DNA from: Sphingomonas ginsenosidivorax
GTDB lineage: Bacteria > Pseudomonadota > Alphaproteobacteria > Sphingomonadales > Sphingomonadaceae
Length of the DNA: 64,000 bases
Direction: 5' to 3'
Assembly (NCBI RefSeq): GCF_007995065.1
Contig: NZ_VOQR01000001.1
Span: forward strand, 3,414,501 to 3,478,500
In this document: positions 16,708-24,277 of the stretch, in pieces
Layout: each line of letters begins with the position of its first letter
How positions within the stretch are numbered: position 1 is the stretch's first letter
Program-made: the position numbers and the translations under genes
Notes under the pieces: generated by a model
The model's input: only the letters and a program-made list of their open reading frames with translations
What the model was told of the DNA's origin: nothing
Database searches by the model: none

Positions 16708-17452
16708 AGACGTAGACGAACTGGTCGGTGTGCCCCCTGATGGGACCTTCGAAGACCGTCGCGGTGTGCGGGTCGGCAGGGTTGCGCAGGACATCGCTCA
16801 CAGCGACGAGCCGGAAGCCCGCCCTGGCGGCGTCGGCTTTCACTCTCTCGGGGTCGATGCGGTGTGTGGTGTCGGTCGATCGGAGCCCCGAGCCGGCCGG
16901 CGCTACGTGATCGATGACGACGAACCGGCCGCCCGGTTTGAGAGATTGAAACACGGCTCTGTTGAACGCGGCGACGTCGGCCGGCCCCATGAAGCGGTCG
17001 TAGAGATCATGATAGTTCTGGCGAATCCAGACGATATCGGCCCTGGTCGGCAGGCTGAACCTGTTCGGATGCGAGACCACGACCGTCACGTTGTCGTGTC
17101 CGGGCAGCGACTTCGAGCCGGACGGCGGCGTCACGATCTTGTCGTCCTTGTCGCCTTCGACGAAATGGACCGCGTAGACCTTGCCCGTCGAGCCGACGAG
17201 CGTGGAGAACAGCCGATCCCAATAGTCACCGGGCCAGATATCGGCGATGGTCGCGCCGGGACGAAGATCGAGAAGGGCGAGCAATTCCGCGGGATGGCGC
17301 GGGGCATCCTTCGCGCGATCGGCGCTTGGCCTGGCTGGGTCACCGATCGCAGCCGCGACCGGGGTCTCGGTCCGCGACGTGGCCCGTGCGGGGCCCGCGG
17401 ACAACAGCACCGCCGCGAGCGGGAGGACCCAACGATCCGATCTTCGTGTCAC
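16694..17452 (-). CDS. Exported class I SAM-dependent methyltransferase-like protein
   Basis: A 252-residue protein that starts at GTG 17452 with AGGGGGCGG about ten bases upstream. Residues 1-25 are a signal peptide (TRRSDRWVLPLAAVLLSAGP then ARA). The body has a methyltransferase fold: PGATIADIWPGDYWDRLFST (degenerate motif I), ADIVWIRQNYHDLYD, and LKPGGRFVVIDHVA. A predicted periplasmic location is odd for an enzyme needing SAM. Such exported relatives are common in proteobacteria and unexplained; the motif I glycines are altered (WPGDYW), so catalysis may be lost or changed. Confidence 0.85.
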   Translation of the reverse strand: MTRRSDRWVLPLAAVLLSAGPARATSRTETPVAAAIGDPARPSADRAKDAPRHPAELLALLDLRPGATIADIWPGDYWDRLFSTLVGSTGKVYAVHFVEGDKDDKIVTPPSGSKSLPGHDNVTVVVSHPNRFSLPTRADIVWIRQNYHDLYDRFMGPADVAAFNRAVFQSLKPGGRFVVIDHVAPAGSGLRSTDTTHRIDPERVKADAARAGFRLVAVSDVLRNPADPHTATVFEGPIRGHTDQFVYVFKRP

Positions 17453-17810
17453 GGTGCGCCGCCCCCTGGATGTTCGATACCGATGTTCTGCTCCCGGGCG
17501 CGGTCGACATCATGATGTCTCGAAAGCCACGGAACTCGGACATCCGTAGCGGGAGAAACGACCCAGTCTCTATACCCGATAAATCGAACGATGGGTTCGG
17601 GTTATCGTGGATAGTCGCGACCGGCCGCAATCCATACCGCTTGCCGAATGAATGACGCGGTTACAGACGCTTCCCGTCGATCGACGATCGATGGCGTGTC
17701 GGTGCCCCACCAGCGGGCACCGGGAGCCGATGCGTGAATGATCCGCTTCCTCAAGAAAGCCGTGTTGATGATCGCAACGGCATCGGCACCGCCGACCTGC
17801 GCCACGCCCG
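17453..17810. other. Non-coding stretch with decayed sequence
   Basis: About 360 bases between the exported methyltransferase start and the metallo-beta-lactamase-fold remnant. No intact gene, RNA or terminator is seen. The last 70 bases may be further eroded N-terminal sequence of the pseudogene, but I cannot read a conserved motif there. Confidence 0.5.
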
Positions 17811-18046
17811 ATCCAGCATACCGCCGGCAACCAGGGCTTGCTGGTCCACCTTCCGAACACCGGCGCTGTCCTGATCTCCGGGGACTGGAGCCATCGAGCC
17901 GCCGCACGTCGCCCCCGACGACCGTCAGCGGCAAAACCCTGACGTCGATCGACCGCATACCGACCATCGGCCGCGACGCGCATGCCACTTTGGTGATCGA
18001 ACACGATCCGCCGGCCTCTGCCGGTAAGCGGCACCGGGTCCGATGA
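17811..18046 (+). pseudogene. C-terminal remnant of a metallo-beta-lactamase-fold lactonase-like gene
   Basis: From 17811 one frame reads IQHTAGNQGLLVHLPNTGAV then LISGDWSHR, matching the 'GHTpGnQ…LpktGavLlSGDl-H' centre of metallo-beta-lactamase-fold (quorum-lactonase-like) hydrolases. A second frame then reads TLTSIDRIPTIGRDAHATLV followed by IEHDPP, matching the 'QTLASIDRIEAIAkrt-A-lVIeHDP' end of the same family. The two pieces are in different frames, and the N-terminal HxHxDH zinc motif and start codon are absent. It is therefore a degraded fragment with at least one frameshift and a 5' truncation. The exact borders are approximate. Confidence 0.6.
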
Positions 18047-18181
18047 TCTGGAACGACGCCCAGGTTGCTCGGCTCGTCCTGTCGGGCGCTCGCTCGGCGC
18101 GGAGCGGCCGACAGATGCTTGCGTGGCCGCGGCGTTGCCATCACGCCAGCTGACATGGGCATGGGGGGAGACAGTTCGGCG

Positions 18182-19054
18182 ATGCGATTCGACAATCGGA
18201 ATCCAATCAATCGTCGGACCGTGCTCGTCGCCGGCGCCGCCGCGCTCGCAAGCCAGGCAATGCCGACGGCCGCTGCAATGGACGAGATCTCGGCGTTGGA
18301 GCGCCGTTATGGCGGCCGGCTGGGCGTCTTCGCATTGGATCTCGAGACCGGTCGCACGTTTGCACATCGCAAGGACCAACGCTTCAAACTGCAGAGCACC
18401 TTCAAGGGCCTTCTCGCTGCCCTGGTACTCGCCGACGTAAGCCGAGGAGCGGAGAAGCTCGACGGCATCGTCCACTTCGGCAAGGCAGACTTGTTGCCGG
18501 CCTCGCCTGTCACCGAGGACGCCGTGGCGCGTGGACAGATGACGGTCCGCGAACTCTGCGAGGCCATCATGTATCGCAGCGACAACACCGCGGCCAACCT
18601 GCTGATGACGCGCCGCGGCGGGCCCGATCGCCTGACGAGGTTCCTTCGGGGCCTCGGCGACGACGTTACGCGCACGGACAGTTACGAAGGGCACATGAAC
18701 GGACGCCCGGCGGCGTTCGACACGACGAGCCCACAGGCCATCGTGAAGACCGTCCGGACCCTGCTTCTCGGCAGCGCGCTTCCGCCTTCCTCCCAACGAC
18801 AGCTCGAAACCTGGATGGAGGGCAACGTCGTCGGACGCACGCGTCTCCGCGCGGCATTCCCGTCGGACTGGCGGTCGGGAGACCGGACGGGCACCGGTGA
18901 CGGGGTCTGCAACGATTACGCGATCGCACGACGGCCAGGGCGCGCGCCCCTCGTCATGAGTGCCTATTACGCCGCGCCCGGGATGCGCCTTCTGGATCAG
19001 GAAGCCGTGATCCGTTCGGTGGGCCGTACCGTCGTGGAATGGCAAAAATTCTGA
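18182..19054 (+). CDS. Class A beta-lactamase with Tat-like signal
   Basis: A 290-residue serine beta-lactamase. The N-terminus (INRRTVLVAGAAALASQAM, cut near PTAAA) is a twin-arginine-like signal. Active-site elements are all in place: STFK with Ser72; SDN at 133-135 (YRSDNTAANLL); the omega-loop Glu169 in YEGHMN in place of the usual E-x-x-L-N; and RTG at 235-237 in place of K-T-G (GDRTGTGDG). These are conservative changes, so it is probably an active periplasmic hydrolase of penicillins or cephalosporins, with a spectrum that cannot be read. Start ATG 18182 has GGGGGAG eleven bases ahead; ATGs at 18155 and 18161 and the longer frame from 18065 are alternatives. No AmpR-type regulator is adjacent. 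Confidence 0.92.
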   Translation: MRFDNRNPINRRTVLVAGAAALASQAMPTAAAMDEISALERRYGGRLGVFALDLETGRTFAHRKDQRFKLQSTFKGLLAALVLADVSRGAEKLDGIVHFGKADLLPASPVTEDAVARGQMTVRELCEAIMYRSDNTAANLLMTRRGGPDRLTRFLRGLGDDVTRTDSYEGHMNGRPAAFDTTSPQAIVKTVRTLLLGSALPPSSQRQLETWMEGNVVGRTRLRAAFPSDWRSGDRTGTGDGVCNDYAIARRPGRAPLVMSAYYAAPGMRLLDQEAVIRSVGRTVVEWQKF

Positions 19055-19140
19055 TTGCTCCCGCCCGGGCCGGCTCGTCGCGATTGCGACACTCGCGGCG
19101 TTTCCGGCGGGTACGTCTTGCGATCGAACCGTCGATACCC

Positions 19141-20520
19141 TCATCCATCAGCGTCGATCAAAGCGTCCTGAGCTCGGTCGAAGCTCAGTCGGAAGGTCGC
19201 GCCGGGGCCGTTGCCGACTACCGCCGCCTTTCCACCGTGTGACGCCATGATCTCCTGGACGAGATGAAGTCCCAGTCCACAGCCGTCGCGGTCCCAACGC
19301 TCGCGATGAAACGGCTCGAAGATGCGCGTCCTCGCGTCAGGTGGGACCCCTGGGCCCTCATCCGAGACCTCTATGGCGCGGTCATCGGTCACGCGCACCT
19401 CGATGGTCCCCGCTGCGTCTCCATGGGCGATCGCGTTGCCGAGAAGATTTGAGACCGCACGCGTGATCGCGTGCCAGTCGCCCTCGACGATCGCGGTTTC
19501 CCGCTCCGCGCTGAACGCGATCTCATAGCCGCTCGACAACGCCAACGGCGCCACGTCTGCCGTGGCTTCGCGCGCGAGCGCGACCAGATCGACCGGCTCT
19601 CGCCGCCGTCCTGCGAGTGTCAGGCGTTCGACGTCCAGCATCTGCCCGACCATCTGGTTCAGACGGTACAGCGTGCGTTGAAGGTCCACCCTCCGCGGAT
19701 CATCGGGGACCGTCTCGATCTGTGCGCTGAGCACGGCCAAGGGCGCGCGAAGTTCGTGCGCGACGTCCGCGATGAAGCGGCGGCGCTGGTCGAATACGTG
19801 CGAGAGCCTGTCCAGCACGGCGTTGAACGCGCGGACCAGCGGCAGGATCTCCTTGACCACCCGGTGTTCCGACAGCCGCCCGTCCAGATCGGACGGATCG
19901 AGGCGGCCCGCTGCCTTCGCGACCGGACGGACCGAGTAGAGCACGATCGGGATCGCGAACGGCGCGCCCGCCATCGAGGTCAGGCATATCAGGCCCAGAC
20001 TTATGTAGAACTCCACATCGCGGAGAAAAAACCCGAGCATCCAGTCCATCGCCGTGACGGCCCCCGGCCGGACGCCCCCGACGAACAGCGTCACGCTACC
20101 ACCCGGTCCTACGATCTCCCGGATTGAGAAGTCGGTCGTGCGATCCGGCGAATCGACCTTCCCGAGATCCGCCGTTTTGAACTGGATCGGGAGGGATCGG
20201 ATGGCTGCCAAGGTTTGTGCGGGGGGGCGACCGAGGAGCAGCGTGGCGTTCCCGTTCGAATCCTGGCCCACGATCCAGAGCGGGGGACTACGGCGCGCTA
20301 TTCCAAAGATCCGCGACCCCGGCTTGACCATGAGCCGGCCGCCGGCGCGTGTCAGATCATGGGTGAGCAGTTCGATGACCGACGAGGGCCCCGCGTTGGC
20401 AGCCGGTTGGCCAACCATCCACAGGGTCAGCAGCGCGAGAAGCATCAGGCTTACGGACACCGCGCCGAATGCGAACCCGAGCGCCAGCCGCCGAACCAGC
20501 GAGGGACGGAGCAGGCTCAT
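19141..20520 (-). CDS. Sensor histidine kinase of a two-component system
   Basis: A 459-residue HisKA kinase. An N-terminal membrane helix (residues ~15-37), a ~125-residue periplasmic sensor region, a second helix near 170-195 (YISLGLICLTSMAGAPFAIP), a HAMP-like linker, and the H box FIADVAHELRAP with the phospho-His near 251. The ATPase domain has the N box (SNLLGNAIAHGD), G1 (EVSDEGPGVP), F (RIFEPFHRER) and G2 (GCGLGLHLV). Its ATG overlaps the stop of the response-regulator gene in ATGA, so the two are coupled. The signal is unknown; the divergent outer-membrane barrel gene suggests an envelope stimulus. Confidence 0.95.
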   Translation of the reverse strand: MSLLRPSLVRRLALGFAFGAVSVSLMLLALLTLWMVGQPAANAGPSSVIELLTHDLTRAGGRLMVKPGSRIFGIARRSPPLWIVGQDSNGNATLLLGRPPAQTLAAIRSLPIQFKTADLGKVDSPDRTTDFSIREIVGPGGSVTLFVGGVRPGAVTAMDWMLGFFLRDVEFYISLGLICLTSMAGAPFAIPIVLYSVRPVAKAAGRLDPSDLDGRLSEHRVVKEILPLVRAFNAVLDRLSHVFDQRRRFIADVAHELRAPLAVLSAQIETVPDDPRRVDLQRTLYRLNQMVGQMLDVERLTLAGRRREPVDLVALAREATADVAPLALSSGYEIAFSAERETAIVEGDWHAITRAVSNLLGNAIAHGDAAGTIEVRVTDDRAIEVSDEGPGVPPDARTRIFEPFHRERWDRDGCGLGLHLVQEIMASHGGKAAVVGNGPGATFRLSFDRAQDALIDADG

Positions 20521-21191
20521 GCCGCCCGCAAGATGTACCCGAGGCCTCGAACACCGTTGAGGATCACGCCCGCGCTGCCATCGACGAGCCGCTTGCGCAG
20601 GCGCGAGACATGGGCATCGAGCGCATTGGAACTGATATCGTCATCGAAGCTATAGACCTGCGCCTCGATGTGCTCGCGCATCACGACGCGCCCTGCCCGT
20701 CGCACGAGCGTTTCGAGAATTGCCAGTTCGCGTCTGGGCAACAGGAGCAGCGTTCCGCCGATCGAGGCTTCGAGTGATGCAAGGTCGAACGTGAGCCGTC
20801 CGATCGCCACTTTCTGCGCCAGATCTCCGCTCCCGTCCCGGCGCAGCAATACCCGAAGGCGCGCCAGGAGTTCGTCGAACGAATAGGGCTTGATCAGATA
20901 GTCCTCGGCACCCGCGTCGAGGCCGGCCACGCGATCGGGCACGTCCCCGAGCGCCGTCAGCATTATGACCGGCGGTGGGGCGGGACGCGTGCGGATGACC
21001 GGAAGCAGCGACAGGCCGTCGCCGTCGGGAAGCCGTCTGTCCAACAGGATCACCCGGTACTGCGCACTGATCACGGCCTCGATCGCCTCGCCGAGCGTAC
21101 CGAAGCAGTCGACCACGAACCCTTCCAGGTTGAGCCGAGCGGTCACGGCCTCTGCGAGCTCGCGCTCATCCTCGATCAGCAAAATTCGCAT
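20517..21191 (-). CDS. OmpR/PhoB family response regulator
   Basis: A 224-residue regulator with an N-terminal receiver (acidic pocket ED at 7-8, phospho-acceptor Asp51 in VILLDRRLPD, Thr in MLTALGD, Lys in LIKPYS) and a C-terminal winged helix (LLLLPRRELAILETLVR…NALDAHVSRLRKRL…GVRGLGYIL). It resembles the QseB/TctD/PmrA subgroup. It is the promoter-proximal gene of a regulator-kinase operon. The 200-base region upstream, shared with the divergent barrel gene, carries a perfect 10-base inverted repeat that is a candidate binding site. Confidence 0.95.
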   Translation of the reverse strand: MRILLIEDERELAEAVTARLNLEGFVVDCFGTLGEAIEAVISAQYRVILLDRRLPDGDGLSLLPVIRTRPAPPPVIMLTALGDVPDRVAGLDAGAEDYLIKPYSFDELLARLRVLLRRDGSGDLAQKVAIGRLTFDLASLEASIGGTLLLLPRRELAILETLVRRAGRVVMREHIEAQVYSFDDDISSNALDAHVSRLRKRLVDGSAGVILNGVRGLGYILRAA

Positions 21192-21234
21192 GAAGTGTCC
21201 CCAAGGAAGTTCTCTTCGGTGAGGAAGGTTGCGC

Positions 21235-21270
21235 GAAGCTTACGCCCAACCGGCACCGCACGTAAGCTTC
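21235..21270. promoter_or_regulatory. 10-base inverted repeat between the response regulator and outer-membrane barrel genes
   Basis: GAAGCTTACG (21235-21244) and CGTAAGCTTC (21261-21270) are perfect inverted arms 16 bases apart. Each contains the palindrome AAGCTT, so the half-sites can also be read as direct repeats 26 bases apart. The site is 44 bases from the regulator start and about 140 from the barrel start. Confidence 0.55.
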
Positions 21271-21408
21271 ACACAACGCACGGTTCGTAATTCTCAGGAT
21301 GTCGGCGCCGCAATGGCAGCCGGACGTTCGGAGGCGTCGATAGCGACCTTCGGGGTTGCGCCTGGCCCGTTATCAGGGCGGGTCGAAACAGTAAAAAGGG
21401 ATATGGAT

Positions 21409-22011
21409 ATGAAGAGTCTAGCACTGGCTGCGGTCGCATTCGTCGTCGTCGCATCGCCCGCGATCGCGCAGACCGCGAAGGTCAGTGGTCCCCGCGTCGA
21501 GGCCAACGTCGGTTGGGATCGCGTCGTTCTGAAGGCGGATGGCGAGAGCGAAGGCAAGAGCGGCGTCACCTATGGCGGCGAAATCGGCTATGACGTCATG
21601 ATCGGCTCGCGCGCCGTGCTCGGCGCTTACGCCGGCATTGACGGTGCCAGCACGAAGGACTGTGATTCCGACGGCACCCTGTCGGGTTGCGTCAAGGCAG
21701 GACGCAACCTCACCGCCGGGGCGCGCGTCGGCTATCTGGTCGGCCCGACCTCCCTCCTTTACGTCAAGGGCGGCTATTCGAACGGCCGCATCCAGGTCTC
21801 CGTTACCGAGACCGCGGCTCCGGCGTTCGCGTTCGATGATGGCGTCAACTTGCGGGGATTCCACGTCGGAGCCGGCGCCGAGGTCGGACTTGGGCATGGC
21901 CTGTATGGCAAGGCCGAATACAGCTACACCAACTACGAATCGTTCGAGTTCGTCGGAACGGTGAATCCCGATCGCCACCGGGTCGTGATTGGCGCCGGCT
22001 TCCGCTTCTGA
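21409..22011 (+). CDS. Outer-membrane beta-barrel (opacity/Omp25-like) protein
   Basis: A 200-residue exported protein. The signal peptide MKSLALAAVAFVVVASPAIA is cut before Q-T-A. The mature part alternates hydrophobic strand residues and ends in the aromatic motif HRVVIGAGFRF that outer-membrane barrels use for BAM recognition. The 8-strand pattern (VEANVGWDRV; GGEIGYDVMIG; LTAGARVGYLVG; LYVKGGYSNGR; GFHVGAGAEVGLG; LYGKAEYSYTNYE; HRVVIGAGF) matches the Omp25/RopB porin-like family. ATG 21409 is spaced correctly from AAGGG; ATG 21403 is too close. Divergent from the two-component operon, so probably its target. Confidence 0.88.
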   Translation: MKSLALAAVAFVVVASPAIAQTAKVSGPRVEANVGWDRVVLKADGESEGKSGVTYGGEIGYDVMIGSRAVLGAYAGIDGASTKDCDSDGTLSGCVKAGRNLTAGARVGYLVGPTSLLYVKGGYSNGRIQVSVTETAAPAFAFDDGVNLRGFHVGAGAEVGLGHGLYGKAEYSYTNYESFEFVGTVNPDRHRVVIGAGFRF

Positions 22012-22021
22012 CGTCGCACTC

Positions 22022-22063
22022 GGTAGTTCCGTTCGACGACCGAGGTCCGACGACGGAACTACC
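22022..22063 (+). terminator. Hairpin after the outer-membrane barrel gene
   Basis: GGTAGTTCCGT (22022-22032) pairs perfectly with ACGGAACTACC (22053-22063) across a 20-base loop, starting ten bases past the stop. A short T-rich run follows about ten bases later (CTTTC). Confidence 0.5.
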
Positions 22064-22186
22064 ACCGCGTCTTTCACAATATCCCGCAAACAGCCGTCCT
22101 CACGACGCGACCTTATCGAAGCTCGAGCGTCCCGATGAGCGGCAGGGTCCGCTGGGAAGCGGATTCCGGATATTTCTTCGGCAGAT

Positions 22187-22212
22187 GTAACCTTTCTCCC
22201 ATTGCGGGCGAA
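22187..22212 (+). promoter_or_regulatory. Sigma-F-type ECF promoter ahead of the sigma/anti-sigma genes
   Basis: GTAACC (22187-22192), exactly 16 bases, then CGAA (22209-22212). This equals the motif described for the Caulobacter sigma-F regulon (GTAACC-N16-CGAA). It stands immediately ahead of the ECF sigma gene, implying autoregulation, with transcription starting near 22219. Confidence 0.75.
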
Positions 22213-22221
22213 TGACCAGGT

Positions 22222-22836
22222 ATGTCTGTCCGGCCTCCCCTCTCATCGCTCAGGATCCTGTCGGGATCGGGCAAGCCGGGCTACCGCAATGACGATCACG
22301 TGACCCTCGCCGAAGACGAATGGGGCCGCCTGATGCGGGCGGCGCAGGACGGGAACGGCGGCGCTTATCGCCGCCTGCTCGCGGAGATCACCATCTGGCT
22401 GCGTCGATACTTCACGCGACGGCTGCCTCTGATCGTCGTCGACGATGCCGTGCAGGAAACCCTTATGGCGGTCCATCGCAACCGGCACACCTACAACCCG
22501 GACCATCCCTTCTCGCCCTGGCTGGGAGCGATCGCCAAACGCAAATGGGTCGACCAGCTGCGGACGCTCAAACGGCGCTCCACCGACGAACTCACCGATA
22601 CCATCGCGACCCCCGATCATGAATCCTCGGTCACCAGCGCGTCGGTGCTGTCCAGCCTCATGAACGAGCTGCGACCGGCGCAGGCCAGGGTCATCGATCT
22701 CGTGAAATTGCAGGGCTGCACGATCGAAGACGCCTCCCGGGAGACGGGCCAGTCGGTGTCGGCCGTGAAGGTGAACATCCATCGCGGCATCGCCCGACTG
22801 GCCGCTTTGGTGATGAGGACGAACAATGTTGAATGA
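22222..22836 (+). CDS. sigF: ECF RNA polymerase sigma factor, SigF/NrsF-associated type
   Basis: A sigma-70-family ECF factor of 204 residues if it starts at ATG 22222. Region 2 (AYRRLLAEITIWLRRYFTRR, then VDDAVQETLMAVHRN) and region 4 (PAQARVIDLVKLQGCTIEDA, then GQSVSAVKVNIHRGIARLAA) are clear. The inferred transcription start is only a few bases ahead of ATG 22222, so that start would be near-leaderless. The GTG at 22300 (178 residues, beginning TLAEDEWG) is a good alternative. It is followed by an overlapping NrsF-type anti-sigma gene. In Caulobacter this pair answers heavy metals and oxidative stress; that role is inferred here. Confidence 0.9.
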   Translation: MSVRPPLSSLRILSGSGKPGYRNDDHVTLAEDEWGRLMRAAQDGNGGAYRRLLAEITIWLRRYFTRRLPLIVVDDAVQETLMAVHRNRHTYNPDHPFSPWLGAIAKRKWVDQLRTLKRRSTDELTDTIATPDHESSVTSASVLSSLMNELRPAQARVIDLVKLQGCTIEDASRETGQSVSAVKVNIHRGIARLAALVMRTNNVE

Positions 22837-23467
22837 CGTTTTCCTCGATGAGCTGGCCTCTAGCCTGACGCCGGTGCGGCGGCGGAGCGTGAGACGCGAA
22901 ACCGGCATGCTCGTCGGCCTTGGGGCGCTCGAACTCGCTCTCTTCCTGGGCATCGGCGCGATGCGCCCGGACATGGGTCAGGCGATCGGCCTTCCCTTCA
23001 TGTGGTGGAAGCTCGGCAGTCTCGCGTTGATCGTCGCGATCAGCGTCCATACCGCGGTTCGTTCGTTCTCGCCGACGGTCTCTCCGCGGCCCGGACTCAT
23101 CCTTCTGACGGGCGTGATCGGGCTGGCTGCGATCATGGGAGCGGTTGTCAGCCCGGGACTCTCCGCTGGTGGCACCATCTTGGAGCGTCTGTCTCCAGCC
23201 CATGGCCTGGTCTGCATGGCCGCCATCGTCGTGCTTTCGCTTCCGATGCTGGGCATGCTCGCGATCCTCATGCGACGGGGCGCGTCGACCCATGCAGAGG
23301 GAAGCGCGCTGGCGGTCGGCGTCGCGGGCGGCAGCTGGGGGGCATTCGTCTTTGCCTTCTGCTGCCCTGCCAATGATCCGCTCTACGTACTCATCTGGTA
23401 CTGCGCGGGATGTGCGGCCGTCACGCTCACGTCGCGGCTGATATTGCCGAAGTATTCGACCCTGTAA
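22826..23467 (+). CDS. nrsF: NrsF-type (DUF1109) integral membrane anti-sigma factor
   Basis: A 213-residue protein with a short cytoplasmic lead (LNDVFLDELASSLTPVRRRS) and six predicted membrane helices from about residue 30. It ends in a conserved pair of Cys-containing segments (FAFCCPANDPLYVLIWYCAG). NrsF proteins hold the sigma factor at the membrane until their cysteines sense stress. It overlaps the sigma gene by 11 bases and has GAGGA ahead of its ATG. The identity rests on the gene pairing, topology and DUF1109-like signature. Confidence 0.9.
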   Translation: MLNDVFLDELASSLTPVRRRSVRRETGMLVGLGALELALFLGIGAMRPDMGQAIGLPFMWWKLGSLALIVAISVHTAVRSFSPTVSPRPGLILLTGVIGLAAIMGAVVSPGLSAGGTILERLSPAHGLVCMAAIVVLSLPMLGMLAILMRRGASTHAEGSALAVGVAGGSWGAFVFAFCCPANDPLYVLIWYCAGCAAVTLTSRLILPKYSTL

Positions 23468-23611
23468 CCCAACGCCGACAGGCAACCCTCTCCTCCATAT
23501 CGCAGACGGCCAGCCTATCCGCTGTGCCGGGCGACGCCGCACGTCCGTGGCGCCGTATTCACAGCCACGTCCGGCCTCTCACCAGGCCATCAAGACAAGA
23601 AGGAACCACCC

Positions 23612-24196
23612 ATGCTCACGGCGTTCAAACAGTCCAGCAGCGACCCGCGCTGGCTGGCGCGATATTACGGTACGCGCGCATTGTTCTCGGTGGCGTGGGT
23701 GGCGGCGGCCTTCGCGGCGGGAAAGACTCCGTCCCCGCTGACGAGCGCACTTCTCGTGGCCTACCCGGCATGGGACGCGCTCGCGAACCTGTACGACGCC
23801 CGTCGCAACGGCGGCCTCGCAGCCAACCCGACCCAGGCGTTCAACGCCGTCGTCAGCGCAGCCGTGACCGTTGCAGTCGTGGTCACGATGCGGACCAACA
23901 TCCACGCTGTCTTCGCCGTGTTCGGCATCTGGGCGACGCTGTCGGGCCTGCTTCAGCTGGCGACCGGCATTCGACGGTGGCGCAGCGTCGGCGCCCAGTG
24001 GCCGATGATCCTCAGCGGTGCGCAGTCCGGTCTGGCAGGCGTGTTCTTCGTCAAGCAGGCGGCCGACGGGGTGATCGTGCCGAGCGCGGCCGACATCGCA
24101 CCCTATGCGGCGTTCGGCGCACTCTACTTTGCGATGTCGGCGATCGTGCTGGCCATATCCTCGCACCGAGCGACCCGCCCCGCACGGACCGCGTAG
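23612..24196 (+). CDS. DUF308-like integral membrane protein
   Basis: A 194-residue protein with about six hydrophobic helices (for example TRALFSVAWVAAAFAAG, AVVSAAVTVAVVVTM, HAVFAVFGIWATLSGLLQLA, APYAAFGALYFAMSAIVLAI) and an ATGIRRWR loop after the fourth. It resembles HdeD/DUF308 family proteins associated with acid or general stress; the function is not established. AGAAGGAACC precedes ATG 23612. It lies 144 bases after the anti-sigma gene and may belong to the sigma factor's regulon, but no GTAACC-N16-CGAA site precedes it. Confidence 0.75.
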   Translation: MLTAFKQSSSDPRWLARYYGTRALFSVAWVAAAFAAGKTPSPLTSALLVAYPAWDALANLYDARRNGGLAANPTQAFNAVVSAAVTVAVVVTMRTNIHAVFAVFGIWATLSGLLQLATGIRRWRSVGAQWPMILSGAQSGLAGVFFVKQAADGVIVPSAADIAPYAAFGALYFAMSAIVLAISSHRATRPARTA

Positions 24197-24277
24197 CGGC
24201 TCGGAGACCAGCAACACGACCTCGAATTCAACGCCGGGCTCCGTCGTCGGCGGAGCCGCCAACCGGGAATTGTGACC

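Noticed and set aside
17570..19144. 524-codon minus-strand frame across the beta-lactamase
   Set aside because: Antisense to the class A beta-lactamase with no recognisable domain; the plus strand has all active-site motifs.
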